A stretch of 64,000 nt of DNA from Flavobacterium cheongpyeongense (GCF_003202435.1 NZ_QJHK01000004.1:186001-250000); one strand, 5' to 3'; shown: positions 42,772-52,155, counted from the stretch's first letter. The notes: generated by a model not told the origin, from the letters alone. Made by a program: numbers and translations.

Positions 42772-43476
42772 ATGATGAAGAAATACTCTTGTATTATCGT
42801 TGATGATGATGAAATTGACAGACTTACGGTACTATCTTTTGCCAAAAAATTTCCGGTTTTGGATATTCTAGGTGTTTTCGAATCTGCTGAAGAAGCACTT
42901 CCGTTTATACAAAAACAAAAAGTAGATATCTTATTTCTGGACATTGATATGCCGGGTTTAAACGGAATCGAATTCAGAAAAGATGCCCTCGAAATTCCCG
43001 TTTGCATTTTTATAACCGCACATCCGGAACATGCTGTAGAAAGTTTTCAGATCGAAACCTTAGATTTTATAGTAAAGCCATTAAAACTCGATCGTTTTAC
43101 GCAAACGATGAAGCGCATTGAGGAATTTATGGAAATCAAACTCAAAGCTTCTCTTTTTGAGGCCAGCATCGGCGGAGATACTATTTATATCAAAGAAGGT
43201 CACGAGCAGACGAAAGTAAAACTGCATGAAATTCTATATCTCGAAGCTTTAAAAGATTATACCTTAGTTGTTACAGAACGAAAAAGGCATTGTGTTTTAT
43301 CGAGTATTGGAAATCTTTTAAAAGAAAGTCATTTTCAGTCCTTTATTCGTATTCACAGAAGTTTTGCTGTGCAAAAACAATTTATTCAGAAAATGAATTC
43401 GACCGAAATTATTTTAAACAATAACATCTCCATTCCGGTTGGCAGAAGCTACAAAGACAACTTAAACCTGATTTAG
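42772..43476 (+). CDS. LytTR-family response regulator
   Basis: A 234-residue protein. The receiver domain (about 5-122) has the DDDEID acidic pocket (10-15), phospho-acceptor Asp57 in LFLDIDMPG and the switch Lys in VKPL (about 102). The LytTR DNA-binding domain (about 135-234) has the opening IYIKEGHEQTKV and 'YLEALKDYTLVV'. It is followed at once by the kinase gene (43477), so the two form a cognate pair. A matching direct repeat upstream suggests autoregulation. Confidence 0.93.
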   Translation: MMKKYSCIIVDDDEIDRLTVLSFAKKFPVLDILGVFESAEEALPFIQKQKVDILFLDIDMPGLNGIEFRKDALEIPVCIFITAHPEHAVESFQIETLDFIVKPLKLDRFTQTMKRIEEFMEIKLKASLFEASIGGDTIYIKEGHEQTKVKLHEILYLEALKDYTLVVTERKRHCVLSSIGNLLKESHFQSFIRIHRSFAVQKQFIQKMNSTEIILNNNISIPVGRSYKDNLNLI

Positions 43477-45561
43477 ATGAAGAAAGCCGGTTTTTTGATT
43501 TTGTCTTTTTTTATAATTGTTTCTGTTTTTGCACAGCAGGAACCAAATTTAGCAAAATATAAAACTACGGAACAGAAACTAAAAGCCTGGCTTAAATATT
43601 CTCAGGCTCTTTTAGACAAAGAAGAATATTCCAAACTTATCATCGCTTCACAAAAAGGTATTGCACTTTCAAAAAATTATCACAAGTATTTAAGCACATT
43701 TTATCTGCATCAGGGAATTGCTTATGAATTCAGTAACAACCAATATAAAAAAGCGTTGGTCAATTATGAAAATGCTCTGAAATATGCCCAAAAAGTCCGT
43801 CATATCGAAAATCAGACTTCTTCTTTAATGCGGCTTAATTATATCTATTACTCTTTAAACGAAAACAGAAAAGGCAAAGCATTAATTGAAACCATTAAAA
43901 AAGTACTTGACACCACGAAAAGTAATTATGTACGCGCGGTTCTTTACGGAAGTCTGGGCGAATACTATTTGAATACTTCTGAATATGAAAATTTCATAGG
44001 CTATCAACTAAAAGCCATAAACTATAAAAAACGGCTGGATAAAAACATCACAAATACAGAAAACATAGGTGTCTCCTATTGCCAAATTGCGAGTGCTTAT
44101 GTTAAAATGAAACAATTTGATAAAGCCATTGAGTATTTAAACGAATCAAAACCTTACATTAAAACATCTCCCTACGTAAGTGCTTTTTCGTGCAATTATT
44201 TATTACAGTGTTACGCTGCCAAAAAACAGCCGGACAGCATTAAAAAATATTATAAATTAATTTACACCTACCCCTCAGCAAAAGATTCCCTGTTTCTTAA
44301 CTTAAGTTTTGCAAACCAAAGCATGTCTAAATATTACGCAGATGAAGGACAGATTTACAAAGCTCATTATTATGCCAAAAAAGCTGTTTTATTTGGACAA
44401 AAGTCAACAGACGAAGAAATTCTTATGGAGGCAAACACCATAATGGGCAGGGTTTTATATGAAAAGGGAGATTATAAAAATGCTATTAAAACACTTAAGG
44501 AAGCATCAAAGGATGCATTAAACTACGACAAGGAATTCTTTGTGATCATCAATCAGAAACTGTCTCAAAGCTATGCAGCTCTCGGACTTTGGAAAGAGGC
44601 TTTTTATTATAAAGAAATCTACTCCAAATACAATGACGAGATGATGCGAGAGTCGGCTAAACAAAATATTGCCAATGCCGAAGCACGATATCAGAATAAA
44701 ACTAAGGGGCAGGAAATAAAAAACCTTTCGGCTCAGAATACCATCAAAAACATTCAGATTAACGATGCCAGAAAACAGCGTTTCTATTTGATTTCGGGAC
44801 TTGTTTTGGTTTTTATAATCGGATTATTATTGTTCAGACAAAATCAAAACCGTAAAAAAACCAATCAAAAATTACAGCTCCTGAATCAGGAACTCGATGA
44901 AGCCAACAAAATCAAAGCGAAATTCTTCGGAATTCTAAACCATGATTTACGAAGCCCGATTTCAAATCTGATTCACTTTTTACATCTTCAAAAAGAAAAT
45001 CCGGAACTCATTGACGAAGAAACTGCTTTACGAATGCAGGCGAAAATAATTTCCGGAGCCGAAAATTTACTATCCTCCATGGAAGATATTTTGCTTTGGA
45101 GCAAAGGCCAGATGGAAAATTTTAAACCGCATTTTAAAAATATTCCAGTCGAAGTTATATTCGAAGATACAAAGAGGCATTTTTCAGCCATAGAAAATAT
45201 CGAAATTTCATTTGAAAATCCGGAAAACATTATTTTAAATACCGATGAAAATTATCTGAAAGCCATTATCCGAAATCTCACCGGAAATGCTGTAAAAGCA
45301 CTGGATAAAAACAAAAACGGAAAAATAATCTGGAAAGCCTGGCAGGAAAACAATCAAACGTATCTTTCGATAACAGATAATGGCCCGGGAGAAAATCTGG
45401 AAAAATTTAAAGCTCTTTATGACGATTCAGAAGTCATCGGAATCAAATCAGGATTGGGTTTACACCTGATTCGGGATTTAGCAACGGCTATTAATTGTAA
45501 AATCGAAGTAGATTCAAAACCTAATTTCGGAACTACATTTACTATTTTATTTACCCAATAA
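43477..45561 (+). CDS. TPR-containing sensor histidine kinase
   Basis: A 694-residue protein with signal peptide (about 1-19, FAQQ), periplasmic tetratricopeptide repeats (about 30-400), a transmembrane helix (about 432-452, RFYLISGLVLVFIIGLLLF), a coiled-coil link and a kinase core. HATPase and phospho-acceptor motifs are HDLRSPISNL (His near 489), NLTGNAVKAL, ITDNGPGE and GLGLHLIRDLA. It senses a periplasmic signal through the TPRs and phosphorylates the LytTR regulator. The substrate signal is unknown. Confidence 0.92.
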   Translation: MKKAGFLILSFFIIVSVFAQQEPNLAKYKTTEQKLKAWLKYSQALLDKEEYSKLIIASQKGIALSKNYHKYLSTFYLHQGIAYEFSNNQYKKALVNYENALKYAQKVRHIENQTSSLMRLNYIYYSLNENRKGKALIETIKKVLDTTKSNYVRAVLYGSLGEYYLNTSEYENFIGYQLKAINYKKRLDKNITNTENIGVSYCQIASAYVKMKQFDKAIEYLNESKPYIKTSPYVSAFSCNYLLQCYAAKKQPDSIKKYYKLIYTYPSAKDSLFLNLSFANQSMSKYYADEGQIYKAHYYAKKAVLFGQKSTDEEILMEANTIMGRVLYEKGDYKNAIKTLKEASKDALNYDKEFFVIINQKLSQSYAALGLWKEAFYYKEIYSKYNDEMMRESAKQNIANAEARYQNKTKGQEIKNLSAQNTIKNIQINDARKQRFYLISGLVLVFIIGLLLFRQNQNRKKTNQKLQLLNQELDEANKIKAKFFGILNHDLRSPISNLIHFLHLQKENPELIDEETALRMQAKIISGAENLLSSMEDILLWSKGQMENFKPHFKNIPVEVIFEDTKRHFSAIENIEISFENPENIILNTDENYLKAIIRNLTGNAVKALDKNKNGKIIWKAWQENNQTYLSITDNGPGENLEKFKALYDDSEVIGIKSGLGLHLIRDLATAINCKIEVDSKPNFGTTFTILFTQ

Positions 45562-45814
45562 AACATTCCATTTGTTTGATGTGAAAACAAATCTGAATGC
45601 TAAATTTTCACACAAATTTTAAAACGATTTAAGCCAAATTTAATTTTAAATCTTGTAAATAATACTTTTATATAAAGAGAAAAGCGTTTAAGTAAACTAA
45701 TACTCTAACTGACATTTTTAATAAATCACAATCATCGGGTTACACACAATCTATGTGCAGCTGCTCAAATCTTTTTAAAATCTTTGAATGCTGTGTCAAA
45801 AACTAAAACCAAAT

Positions 45815-45847
45815 AAAAAAGGTCTGACTATTAGCCAAACCTTTTTT
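45815..45847 (-). terminator. terminator after thioredoxin
   Basis: AAGGT-TTGGCTAATAGTCAG-ACCTT type stem with a T-run on the minus strand. The gap 45562-45814 holds nothing else I can support. Confidence 0.8.
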
Positions 45848-45868
45848 ATATCAATCATAATCTTACGA

Positions 45869-46186
45869 TTACAACAAAGCATCTAAACTATCTGCATAGG
45901 TTTGTTTCGGAGCTACTCCTACTTGTTTACCTACTACTTCACCGTTATGAAAAACCAAAACGGTTGGAATGTTACGCACCCCATATTTGGCAGCGAATTC
46001 CTGGTTGGCATCAACATCAACTTTACCTACAACAACTTTACCTTCGTATTCGTTGCTCAATTCGTCAATGATTGGACCCACCATTCTACAAGGACCGCAC
46101 CATGCTGCCCAAAAATCTACCATTACCGGTTTATCTGATTTCAAAACTACTTCATCAAAAGTAGCATCTGTGATTGCTAATGCCAT
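45869..46186 (-). CDS. trxA: thioredoxin
   Basis: A 105-residue thioredoxin. WCGPC (29-33) is the redox site, and FWAAWCGPC, the cis-Pro loop NIPTVLVF (about 75-82) and the closing VGVAPKQ are standard. It reduces disulfides in cytoplasmic proteins using thioredoxin reductase. Its length and motifs are normal, with no signal peptide. It is monocistronic on the minus strand. Confidence 0.96.
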   Translation of the reverse strand: MALAITDATFDEVVLKSDKPVMVDFWAAWCGPCRMVGPIIDELSNEYEGKVVVGKVDVDANQEFAAKYGVRNIPTVLVFHNGEVVGKQVGVAPKQTYADSLDALL

Positions 46187-46409
46187 AATAATTATTTTTA
46201 AGATTATCCCTTCAATTTTGCTCAGGGAAACAATTTTTTAAATAAGTTTTAAACTTGAGTACAAATTTAGAAATTTTAAATCAATCAAACGGCATTCGCA
46301 AATTAGTTTTGGTTATAAATGTATTGCCAATAATTATATCAACCTGCCAAAAGGTAAACCCTTAGAATCAAAACTGAATCCAAAAGCTATTGAGTACTGA
46401 AATTTTCAG

Positions 46410-46498
46410 GAGCTGTTCCTGCTCTCCGCTGTATCTTTTATGCCTCCCGATAGCTATCGGGACGCCACAAAAGGATGCCGCTTCGATCAGGGCTAGGG
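46410..46498 (+). repeat. dispersed hairpin repeat, copy D
   Basis: AGCTGTTCCTGCTCTCCGCTGTATCTTTTA...CAAAAGGATGCCGCTTCGATCAGGGCTAGG. Its loop holds the palindrome CCCGATAGCTATCGGG. The rest of 46187-46947 shows only a weak hairpin (46535-46566) and no supported gene. Confidence 0.8.
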
Positions 46499-46534
46499 GT
46501 TTTGAGTTTCATTAGAAATTTTAGAAATATTTTT

Positions 46535-46566
46535 AAACGTCAGTCAGAAATGATTGGCGTTTTTTA
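46535..46566 (+). terminator. weak hairpin with T-run
   Basis: AACGTCAGTCA / TGATTGGCGTT followed by T. Its associated transcript is not clear. Confidence 0.45.
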
Positions 46567-46947
46567 TGCGAAAAAAATCAGAAAAATATCGTAAGTCTTT
46601 AAAATTATCAAATGTGCCTTTTATGCCGTTGTATCAATTCTAGCATTAGAATAGTTTTGTTTACTTCAATATTTAAAATTGAAAAACTATTATTTATGAG
46701 GTCAATTGTAAGCGGGTCAATTCTAATCATTAAACTACTTTTACAAACTATGGATATAAAAGAAAAATTTAGATTTAAAGTCAAAGTAATTCTAGAACAA
46801 AAACTCATTATCTGTTTAATTATTCTAGCGAAATCTCATTTAGTATACAGCGAACATTACTAAGAAGGAATACACGTAAATATCCATAAAATAAGATACA
46901 GATTTTTATTGTTATTTTTGGTGTGATTAGATAATAAGTCAAACTAT

Positions 46948-47721
46948 ATGGAACAAAAAAACAATAAACATGAAAATTATGAAATTCTAAATTTGCTTGG
47001 TTATGGATTATCAAAATTTGACAATTTATTCATAGAACAGTTTGGCTTTACCACAAAAAATAATTTCTACAAGTATTTTGTAGAAATTGGAATAGCAGAA
47101 ACTGCGAGTGTGGTAAAAAACCGAATGGATTTATTTGACCCTTTTTTCTCTAATAACAATAGAAAAGGATGGTGGCAAAAAGGCAATACATACATTCATA
47201 GAAAACATTTAATTGATAGTTTATTTGGTACCGAAAATGTAAAAGATTATTCAAATATTGTAAAATTATATTTGAAAGAAAATTATAAAATAGAAGAACT
47301 TTTTGTTGAGGTCAAGCCAATTGTAAAATCAAGATTTAAAAAGCTTCAAGAAACAGGTTTAGAAGCTGAACTATACTTTATGAATAATTATAATGAAATT
47401 TCCACTTTTAATAAAGGGATTTTAGAAGATGCACGATTATATGGAGATGGTTATGATTTTCAAATTAATGTTAATGAAAGTTTCTTTTTAGCAGAAGTAA
47501 AAGGAATTAGAGAGAAAAAAGGAAGATTTAGATTAACTGAAAAAGAATTCATAATGGCTTCAGAATATAAAAATGATTACATCATTGCTTTAGTTTTAAA
47601 TTTGAATGATGCACCAACTTTTTTAACAATTGAAAACCCTATTAATAATTTGAAATTTGAAGAGCGAATAATAAAATCTAAAGAAATTAAAGAATATCAT
47701 TTAATTTCAGATATTTTTTAA
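46948..47721 (+). CDS. DUF3883-like protein with PD-(D/E)XK-type nuclease core
   Basis: A 257-residue cytoplasmic protein. The C-terminal part (about 125-257) shows a helix with LEAELYFMNNYNE (Glu141), then GDGYDFQINVNESFFLAEVKGI with Asp170, Glu183 and Lys185, the D-ExK arrangement of restriction-type nucleases seen in DUF3883. It continues with TEKEFIMASEYKNDYIIALV as in that family. The N-terminal half is helical and unknown. DUF3883 domains appear in restriction and other defence proteins. It stands just before two very small genes on the same strand. Confidence 0.72.
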   Translation: MEQKNNKHENYEILNLLGYGLSKFDNLFIEQFGFTTKNNFYKYFVEIGIAETASVVKNRMDLFDPFFSNNNRKGWWQKGNTYIHRKHLIDSLFGTENVKDYSNIVKLYLKENYKIEELFVEVKPIVKSRFKKLQETGLEAELYFMNNYNEISTFNKGILEDARLYGDGYDFQINVNESFFLAEVKGIREKKGRFRLTEKEFIMASEYKNDYIIALVLNLNDAPTFLTIENPINNLKFEERIIKSKEIKEYHLISDIF

Positions 47722-47877
47722 AATGGTTAAAAGAAAAAAAGATAAAGCATTAATTTTCAGATGTTATCTCTTTATTCAAATTTCTATTATATTTTTCTAC
47801 TTACTTACAATTGCCATTATGTAATAATTTATAATACCGCAATAGAAGCTGTTAAACCTCAAGATTATCAAATTCCT

Positions 47878-48150
47878 ATGTTAAGTTTAGAAGAAAAAAT
47901 TCAATACTTAGAAAATTATTTGACTATGCCTACTAAAAATTACGCAGATACTTTTAAAGAAGATATCGTTATGTTTTTAGATGACTTTACAAGCAAAAAT
48001 GAACTATTGTTTTTTCTTAATAAGCTTAATTCATATGAAGAAATTGAAAATTGGGCTGACAATTTATGTTCAAGAATTGTTTTAAAGTTTGATTATGAAG
48101 CAGAGCATATAAATGATTTTATATACGATTATATAAATTCGGCTAATTGA
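47878..48150 (+). CDS. small helical protein, function unknown
   Basis: A 90-residue acidic, helical protein (starts LSLEEKIQYLENYLT). An open frame runs 39 codons further up to 47761 with a hydrophobic, Tyr-rich stretch, so the true start is not certain. It sits 156 nt after the DUF3883-like gene. The acidic, compact sequence looks like immunity or antitoxin partners, but no family is recognised. Confidence 0.5.
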   Translation: MLSLEEKIQYLENYLTMPTKNYADTFKEDIVMFLDDFTSKNELLFFLNKLNSYEEIENWADNLCSRIVLKFDYEAEHINDFIYDYINSAN

Positions 48151-48164
48151 AAAGATTTTAAAAT

Positions 48165-48350
48165 ATGATAGAATATTCAGTATTAGAGATACCTACTGTA
48201 CTTAGCCCGCCTATTAGACTTAAAGATATTATTTACAATTGTCCAGTTTGTGATTGTGAAATTGAAATTGATATGCTTGTAGTTGATGATAGTTTTATAA
48301 AATGCGATGTATGCGACCACATAACTAAATTTAAAATTAAAAAAATATGA
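48165..48350 (+). CDS. small zinc-ribbon protein, function unknown
   Basis: A 61-residue protein with two Cys pairs, CPVC (about 26-29) and CDVC (about 47-50), in an otherwise beta-rich sequence ending in a basic tail (KFKIKKI). This fits a single zinc ribbon. It starts 14 nt after the preceding small gene. A role in DNA or RNA binding is possible but unproven. Confidence 0.5.
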   Translation: MIEYSVLEIPTVLSPPIRLKDIIYNCPVCDCEIEIDMLVVDDSFIKCDVCDHITKFKIKKI

Positions 48351-48558
48351 ATTTAGATTCCTGCATTCTCGAAATTCAAAACGCAATCAGCGAAAGACAA
48401 AATATTTAGTTCGCTTATTGTTGTGGAATTTCTAGTGTTATTCTCCTTCGTCGAAATGACAAAAAAGAGCAAAATTTTTCATAATCTTTCCTTAACTCAC
48501 TTGCCATTTCATCTAAAAAAAAATAGCTTTGAGAAACAATCATTAAATACAAACCGTT

Positions 48559-48873
48559 ATGAAAATTCAAATCAATACCGACAAAAACATTGAAGGACAC
48601 GCAAGATTAGAAAACTATTTTTCTGAAGAATTAGAAAAAGGCTTAGCACGTTTTGAAGATAAAATTACCCGCATAGAAGTACATTTTGGAGATGAAAATG
48701 GAGAGAAATTCGGCTTAAACGATAAAAAATGCGTTCTTGAAGTCCGCATTGCCAATTTACAGCCGCTTACTGTTACAGAACACGCTGATACTCTTGAAAA
48801 AGCTTTTAGTGGCGCTTTGGCAAAAGCCAAAAAATCATTGACTACTACTTTCGAAAAAATGAAAGCACATTAA
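48559..48873 (+). CDS. ribosome hibernation factor HPF/RaiA-type
   Basis: A 104-residue short-form protein of the HPF/YfiA (sigma-54 modulation) family. It has the beta-alpha-beta-beta-beta-alpha pattern: MKIQINTDKNIEG, the helix LARFEDKITRIEVHFGDENG, a strand CVLEVRIANL and a closing helix KAFSGALAKAKKSLTT. It binds the ribosome at stationary phase and silences translation. The length matches short HPF rather than the long dimerising form. It is single. Confidence 0.85.
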   Translation: MKIQINTDKNIEGHARLENYFSEELEKGLARFEDKITRIEVHFGDENGEKFGLNDKKCVLEVRIANLQPLTVTEHADTLEKAFSGALAKAKKSLTTTFEKMKAH

Positions 48874-49003
48874 AATATAGAATTCCTACCTTTTTTAAAC
48901 CCTATAAGTGATATAAGTTCATTTTAGTTGAAGCTCTTAATGCTTATCTGAACTTACATCACTTATGTGGTTTTTTGCTTTCGACTTTTGACATTCGACT
49001 AAT

Positions 49004-49690
49004 TTAAGATTTTGGTAATGGTGCTCCTACAGCAATATCACAGCGGTGTCCCGGCTGTCCGTGTACGGGGTTGGTTCCTTCCTTTGTGGCTACAGGTTTG
49101 GCATTAGCTGTTTCGGTACTTAATAAAGCCGGAACGGCATTATTGTTTGCCGGAGGTGTTACTGTAAATGTTTTTTCGATTGTTCCGCCTTGTGGAGCAG
49201 CAGCGGTAGTAGTAGCTGGTTTTGTAACCGGCGAATTCAACGGTGCTCCTACCGGAATATCACATCGGTGACCTGGTTGTCCATGCGACGGATTCATTCC
49301 TTTCCCTACTTTTACAGGTGCTGCAGTTACCGTTTTTGTCGTAACCATATTCTGCTGACCAGAATTTACCTGAACCGTTTGCGGTGTCTGAGCTGTAACC
49401 TGCCCTTGTTGCACAGGTGCCGAATTTAAAGGCGCTCCAACGGCAATATCACAACGATGTCCCGGTTGTCCGTGTGCGGGATTGAGCCCTTTTGTTTCTC
49501 CTAAAACTGTATTTGGGTTTGTGGCCGGAGCCTGTTGAACCGGAGCTACAGTTTTTGAAGTGTCTTTTGCTAGTCCAAGTCTGATTAATTCTGAGGTTGA
49601 AGTGTTCGTCTGAGGTTCGAGTTCTTTTTTGCAGGAAATAAAAACTAAAGAAGCAGTAATGATCGAACTTATGTAGATTTTTGAATTCAT
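49004..49690 (-). CDS. lipoprotein with three NPxHGQPGHRCDI motifs
   Basis: A 228-residue lipoprotein (LVFISCKKE, Cys20). The mature protein is a Thr/Ala/Pro/Gln-rich, disordered chain with three nearly identical units NPxHGQPGHRCDIxVGAPL at about residues 70-88, 133-151 and 207-225. Each unit has two His and one Cys plus Asp and looks suited to metal or heme binding or to disulfide links. The last unit ends the protein. I recognise the unit as a recurrent Flavobacterium sequence without a known function. Confidence 0.8.
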   Translation of the reverse strand: MNSKIYISSIITASLVFISCKKELEPQTNTSTSELIRLGLAKDTSKTVAPVQQAPATNPNTVLGETKGLNPAHGQPGHRCDIAVGAPLNSAPVQQGQVTAQTPQTVQVNSGQQNMVTTKTVTAAPVKVGKGMNPSHGQPGHRCDIPVGAPLNSPVTKPATTTAAAPQGGTIEKTFTVTPPANNNAVPALLSTETANAKPVATKEGTNPVHGQPGHRCDIAVGAPLPKS

Positions 49691-49787
49691 GATTGAGGTA
49701 TTTTAAAGCACTCAAATATAAAAAATAAACCTTAGTTATTATGAAAGATAATTTTAAGTTTTTCTTGATATACTTTGTCTTTATTAA

Positions 49788-49855
49788 TCTCGCAAAGTCG
49801 CTAAGACGCAAAGTGTTTATTTTAATTTTCTTTGCGGCTCTGCGCCTTTGCGAGA
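49788..49855. repeat. CGCAAAG-type inverted repeat, copy 3
   Basis: TCTCGCAAAG (49788-49797) and CTTTGCGAGA (49846-49855) are perfect reverse complements; inner GCAAAG and CTTTGC arms pair less well. Confidence 0.8.
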
Positions 49856-49945
49856 AACAACATTAGGCTTACATTATCTTATATCACTTATATGGTGAAA
49901 AAAAATTTAGATATTCTTTATCTTTAGGCTCAAATATTATCTCTC

Positions 49946-50437
49946 ATGAAAAAATCAATTCTGTTCTTTTTATTAGTTACTTCTTTTGCAAACGCCCAAA
50001 ATACCGAAAAAGACAAAATCAACCAAACACTTGATGCCTGGCATAAAGCCGCAGCCGATGTACAATTCGATGCCTACTTTAATGCTATGACAGATGACGC
50101 CGTTTACATTGGAACCGACGCTACTGAAAACTGGACCAAACCCGATTTTAAAATTTGGGCAAAACCTTATTTCGATAAAGGAACAACCTGGAATTTTACC
50201 GCTCTGGAACGTCACCTCTTTTTTGATGAATCCGGAAAAATAGCCTGGTTTGATGAATTACTAAATACCCAGATGAAAATATGCCGTGGTTCGGGCGTTT
50301 TGGTCAAAGTGGGAAAAGATTGGAAGATCCAGCATTATGTTTTATCCATGACGATCCCAAATGACGAAGTAGATGCTGTCGTAAAAGTAAAAACACCTAT
50401 TGAAGATATACTCATCAGGAAACTTCAAAAAAAATAA
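49946..50437 (+). CDS. secreted NTF2-like protein (SnoaL/DUF4440 type)
   Basis: A 163-residue protein with signal peptide (about 1-18, ANAQ). The remaining fold is NTF2-like: a helix INQTLDAWHKAAADVQFDAY, then MTDDAVYIGTDATENW and strands WNFTALERHLFFDESGKIAWFDELL and LVKVGKDWKIQHYVLS. Such small cone-shaped domains bind small ligands or act as enzymes, and this one has no obvious catalytic set. It is single, on the plus strand. Confidence 0.85.
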   Translation: MKKSILFFLLVTSFANAQNTEKDKINQTLDAWHKAAADVQFDAYFNAMTDDAVYIGTDATENWTKPDFKIWAKPYFDKGTTWNFTALERHLFFDESGKIAWFDELLNTQMKICRGSGVLVKVGKDWKIQHYVLSMTIPNDEVDAVVKVKTPIEDILIRKLQKK

Positions 50438-50652
50438 GCAATATCTGTCAATCTTATTTCAATCTTAATCTTTTGGGCTCTTTACTATATAGGGTGTGAA
50501 TTATATTATAATATATTTGGCAATATTAGCATAAATTTAGAAGCGCAAAATAAGATACTCTCAAAAAAACAGGGTGAATTTTATGTATTTTACTAAAATA
50601 AAAATCCAGCCTCTATTTTGTCACCCCTAAAAATTAAAATATTTATTTTTTT

Positions 50653-50660
50653 TTAACTTT
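50653..50660 (+). promoter_or_regulatory. -7 element before amt
   Basis: TAACTTTG at about 50653, about 45 nt before the amt start. No TTTG lies at the normal distance. Confidence 0.4.
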
Positions 50661-50699
50661 GCCCCCAAAAAAAATAGGGTTCAATAAAGTATTTGAAAA

Positions 50700-52085
50700 A
50701 TGAAAATAGAAAAACGCTGGATCATTTCCTTTATTATGATAAGTATTGTTTGTATCACGGGGGCATTTTGGCCAACGGTTACAGAAAATGATTATGTATT
50801 ATCTAAATTTGGCACTACCGATGATATCGTTTCGGCAGACGTTGCCTGGATGCTTACATCTTCTTGTCTGGTTTTAATCATGACACCGGGATTATCCTTC
50901 TTTTATGGCGGTATGGTAGGCCGCAAAAATGTAATTTCGACCATGCTTCAAAGTTTTATTTGTCTTGGAGTTGTGACGCTTTTATGGGCTGTAGTAGCTT
51001 TTAGTCTTGCTTTTGGAGAGCCGGTTGGCTTTGGTTCAGGAGATCATTTTTACAGTTTCTTTGGTAATCCGGCCACTTTTGCCTTTATGGATTATGTGGG
51101 TGTTTTGCCTCATAAACAATTGGCTAATACGATTCCGTTTATGCTTTTTGCCTTGTTTCAGATGAAATTTGCGATTATCTGCCCAGCCATTATTACAGGG
51201 TCTTTTGCAGAACGCGTTCGTTTTATCTCTTATTTAATTTTCATCAGCTTATTTACCATTTTCATCTATGCTCCCCTCTGTCACGCCGTTTGGTACCCAA
51301 CGGGTATTTTAGGAAGCTATTTTGGTGTAAAAGATTTCGCCGGAGGAACCGTAGTACACATGAGTTCCGGATTTGCGGCTTTGGCCGGGGTTATTGTTTT
51401 AGGAAAAAGAAAAAACAGTCAGCATATTCCAACTAATATTCCGTTTGTATTATTAGGAACCGGAATGTTATGGTTTGGATGGTTTGGTTTCAACGCCGGT
51501 TCTGCCCTTGCAGCAAACGGAACAGCCGCAATGGCTTTTGCAACCACCACGACTTCATCGGCTGCAGCCATGTTAACCTGGGTTTTCTTTGACCGAATGA
51601 ACGGCAGAAAAGTTTCTGCTTTAGGAGCTTGCATCGGAGCCGTAGTAGGTTTAGTTGCCATTACGCCTGCTGCAGGTTATGTATCGGTTCCGGAAAGTAT
51701 GTTCTTTGGGTTCATTACCGCTTTGGTTTCTAACTCTATAGTAAACTGCAGTTTTTCAAAAAGATTTGATGATACACTGGACGTCTTTGCCTGTCACGGT
51801 GTTGGTGGAATCATGGGAATGATCCTGACTGCCATTTTTGCTCATGGAGAAGATGCCAGTTTATTGCACGGGGGATGGAATGTTTTCGGACACCACATGA
51901 TGGCATTAGTACTGGTTTCAATATTTACTTTCTTCGGAGCTTATTTTTTATTCAAAGTAACGAATTTCATTATTCCGCTGCGCGTTTCAGAAGAGTCAGA
52001 ACACATCGGACTTGATTTATCTCAGCACGATGAAACTTTAGATCCAAATTCAGGCGCTATAACTGAGCCACATTACGGTAACTAA
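50700..52085 (+). CDS. amt: ammonium transporter
   Basis: A 461-residue Amt/MEP/Rh channel with about eleven helices. Signatures are DVAWMLTSSCLVLIMTPGLS near the N-terminus, GGMVGRKNVIS, HMSSGFAALAG (twin-His-type region), GWFGFNAGSAL and DVFACHGVGGIMGM, which carries the second conserved His and the closing features. It moves ammonium across the inner membrane. There is no glnK-type PII gene next to it in the window. A hairpin terminator follows it. Confidence 0.95.
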   Translation: MKIEKRWIISFIMISIVCITGAFWPTVTENDYVLSKFGTTDDIVSADVAWMLTSSCLVLIMTPGLSFFYGGMVGRKNVISTMLQSFICLGVVTLLWAVVAFSLAFGEPVGFGSGDHFYSFFGNPATFAFMDYVGVLPHKQLANTIPFMLFALFQMKFAIICPAIITGSFAERVRFISYLIFISLFTIFIYAPLCHAVWYPTGILGSYFGVKDFAGGTVVHMSSGFAALAGVIVLGKRKNSQHIPTNIPFVLLGTGMLWFGWFGFNAGSALAANGTAAMAFATTTTSSAAAMLTWVFFDRMNGRKVSALGACIGAVVGLVAITPAAGYVSVPESMFFGFITALVSNSIVNCSFSKRFDDTLDVFACHGVGGIMGMILTAIFAHGEDASLLHGGWNVFGHHMMALVLVSIFTFFGAYFLFKVTNFIIPLRVSEESEHIGLDLSQHDETLDPNSGAITEPHYGN

Positions 52086-52105
52086 ATAAAAATTATATCA
52101 GAAAT

Positions 52106-52155
52106 GGCACAGCTTCTAAAGATTGAAATATATCTTAGAAATTTGTGCCTTTTTT
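52106..52155 (+). terminator. terminator after amt
   Basis: GGCACA...TTCTAA-AGAT against ATC-TTAGAA...TGTGCC with T-run. Confidence 0.85.

Noticed and set aside
46608..46863. Overlapping open frames on both strands in the 46-47 kb gap
   Set aside because: Neither has a family match or a reliable start; both are rich in Ile, Leu and Lys as expected for AT-rich DNA.
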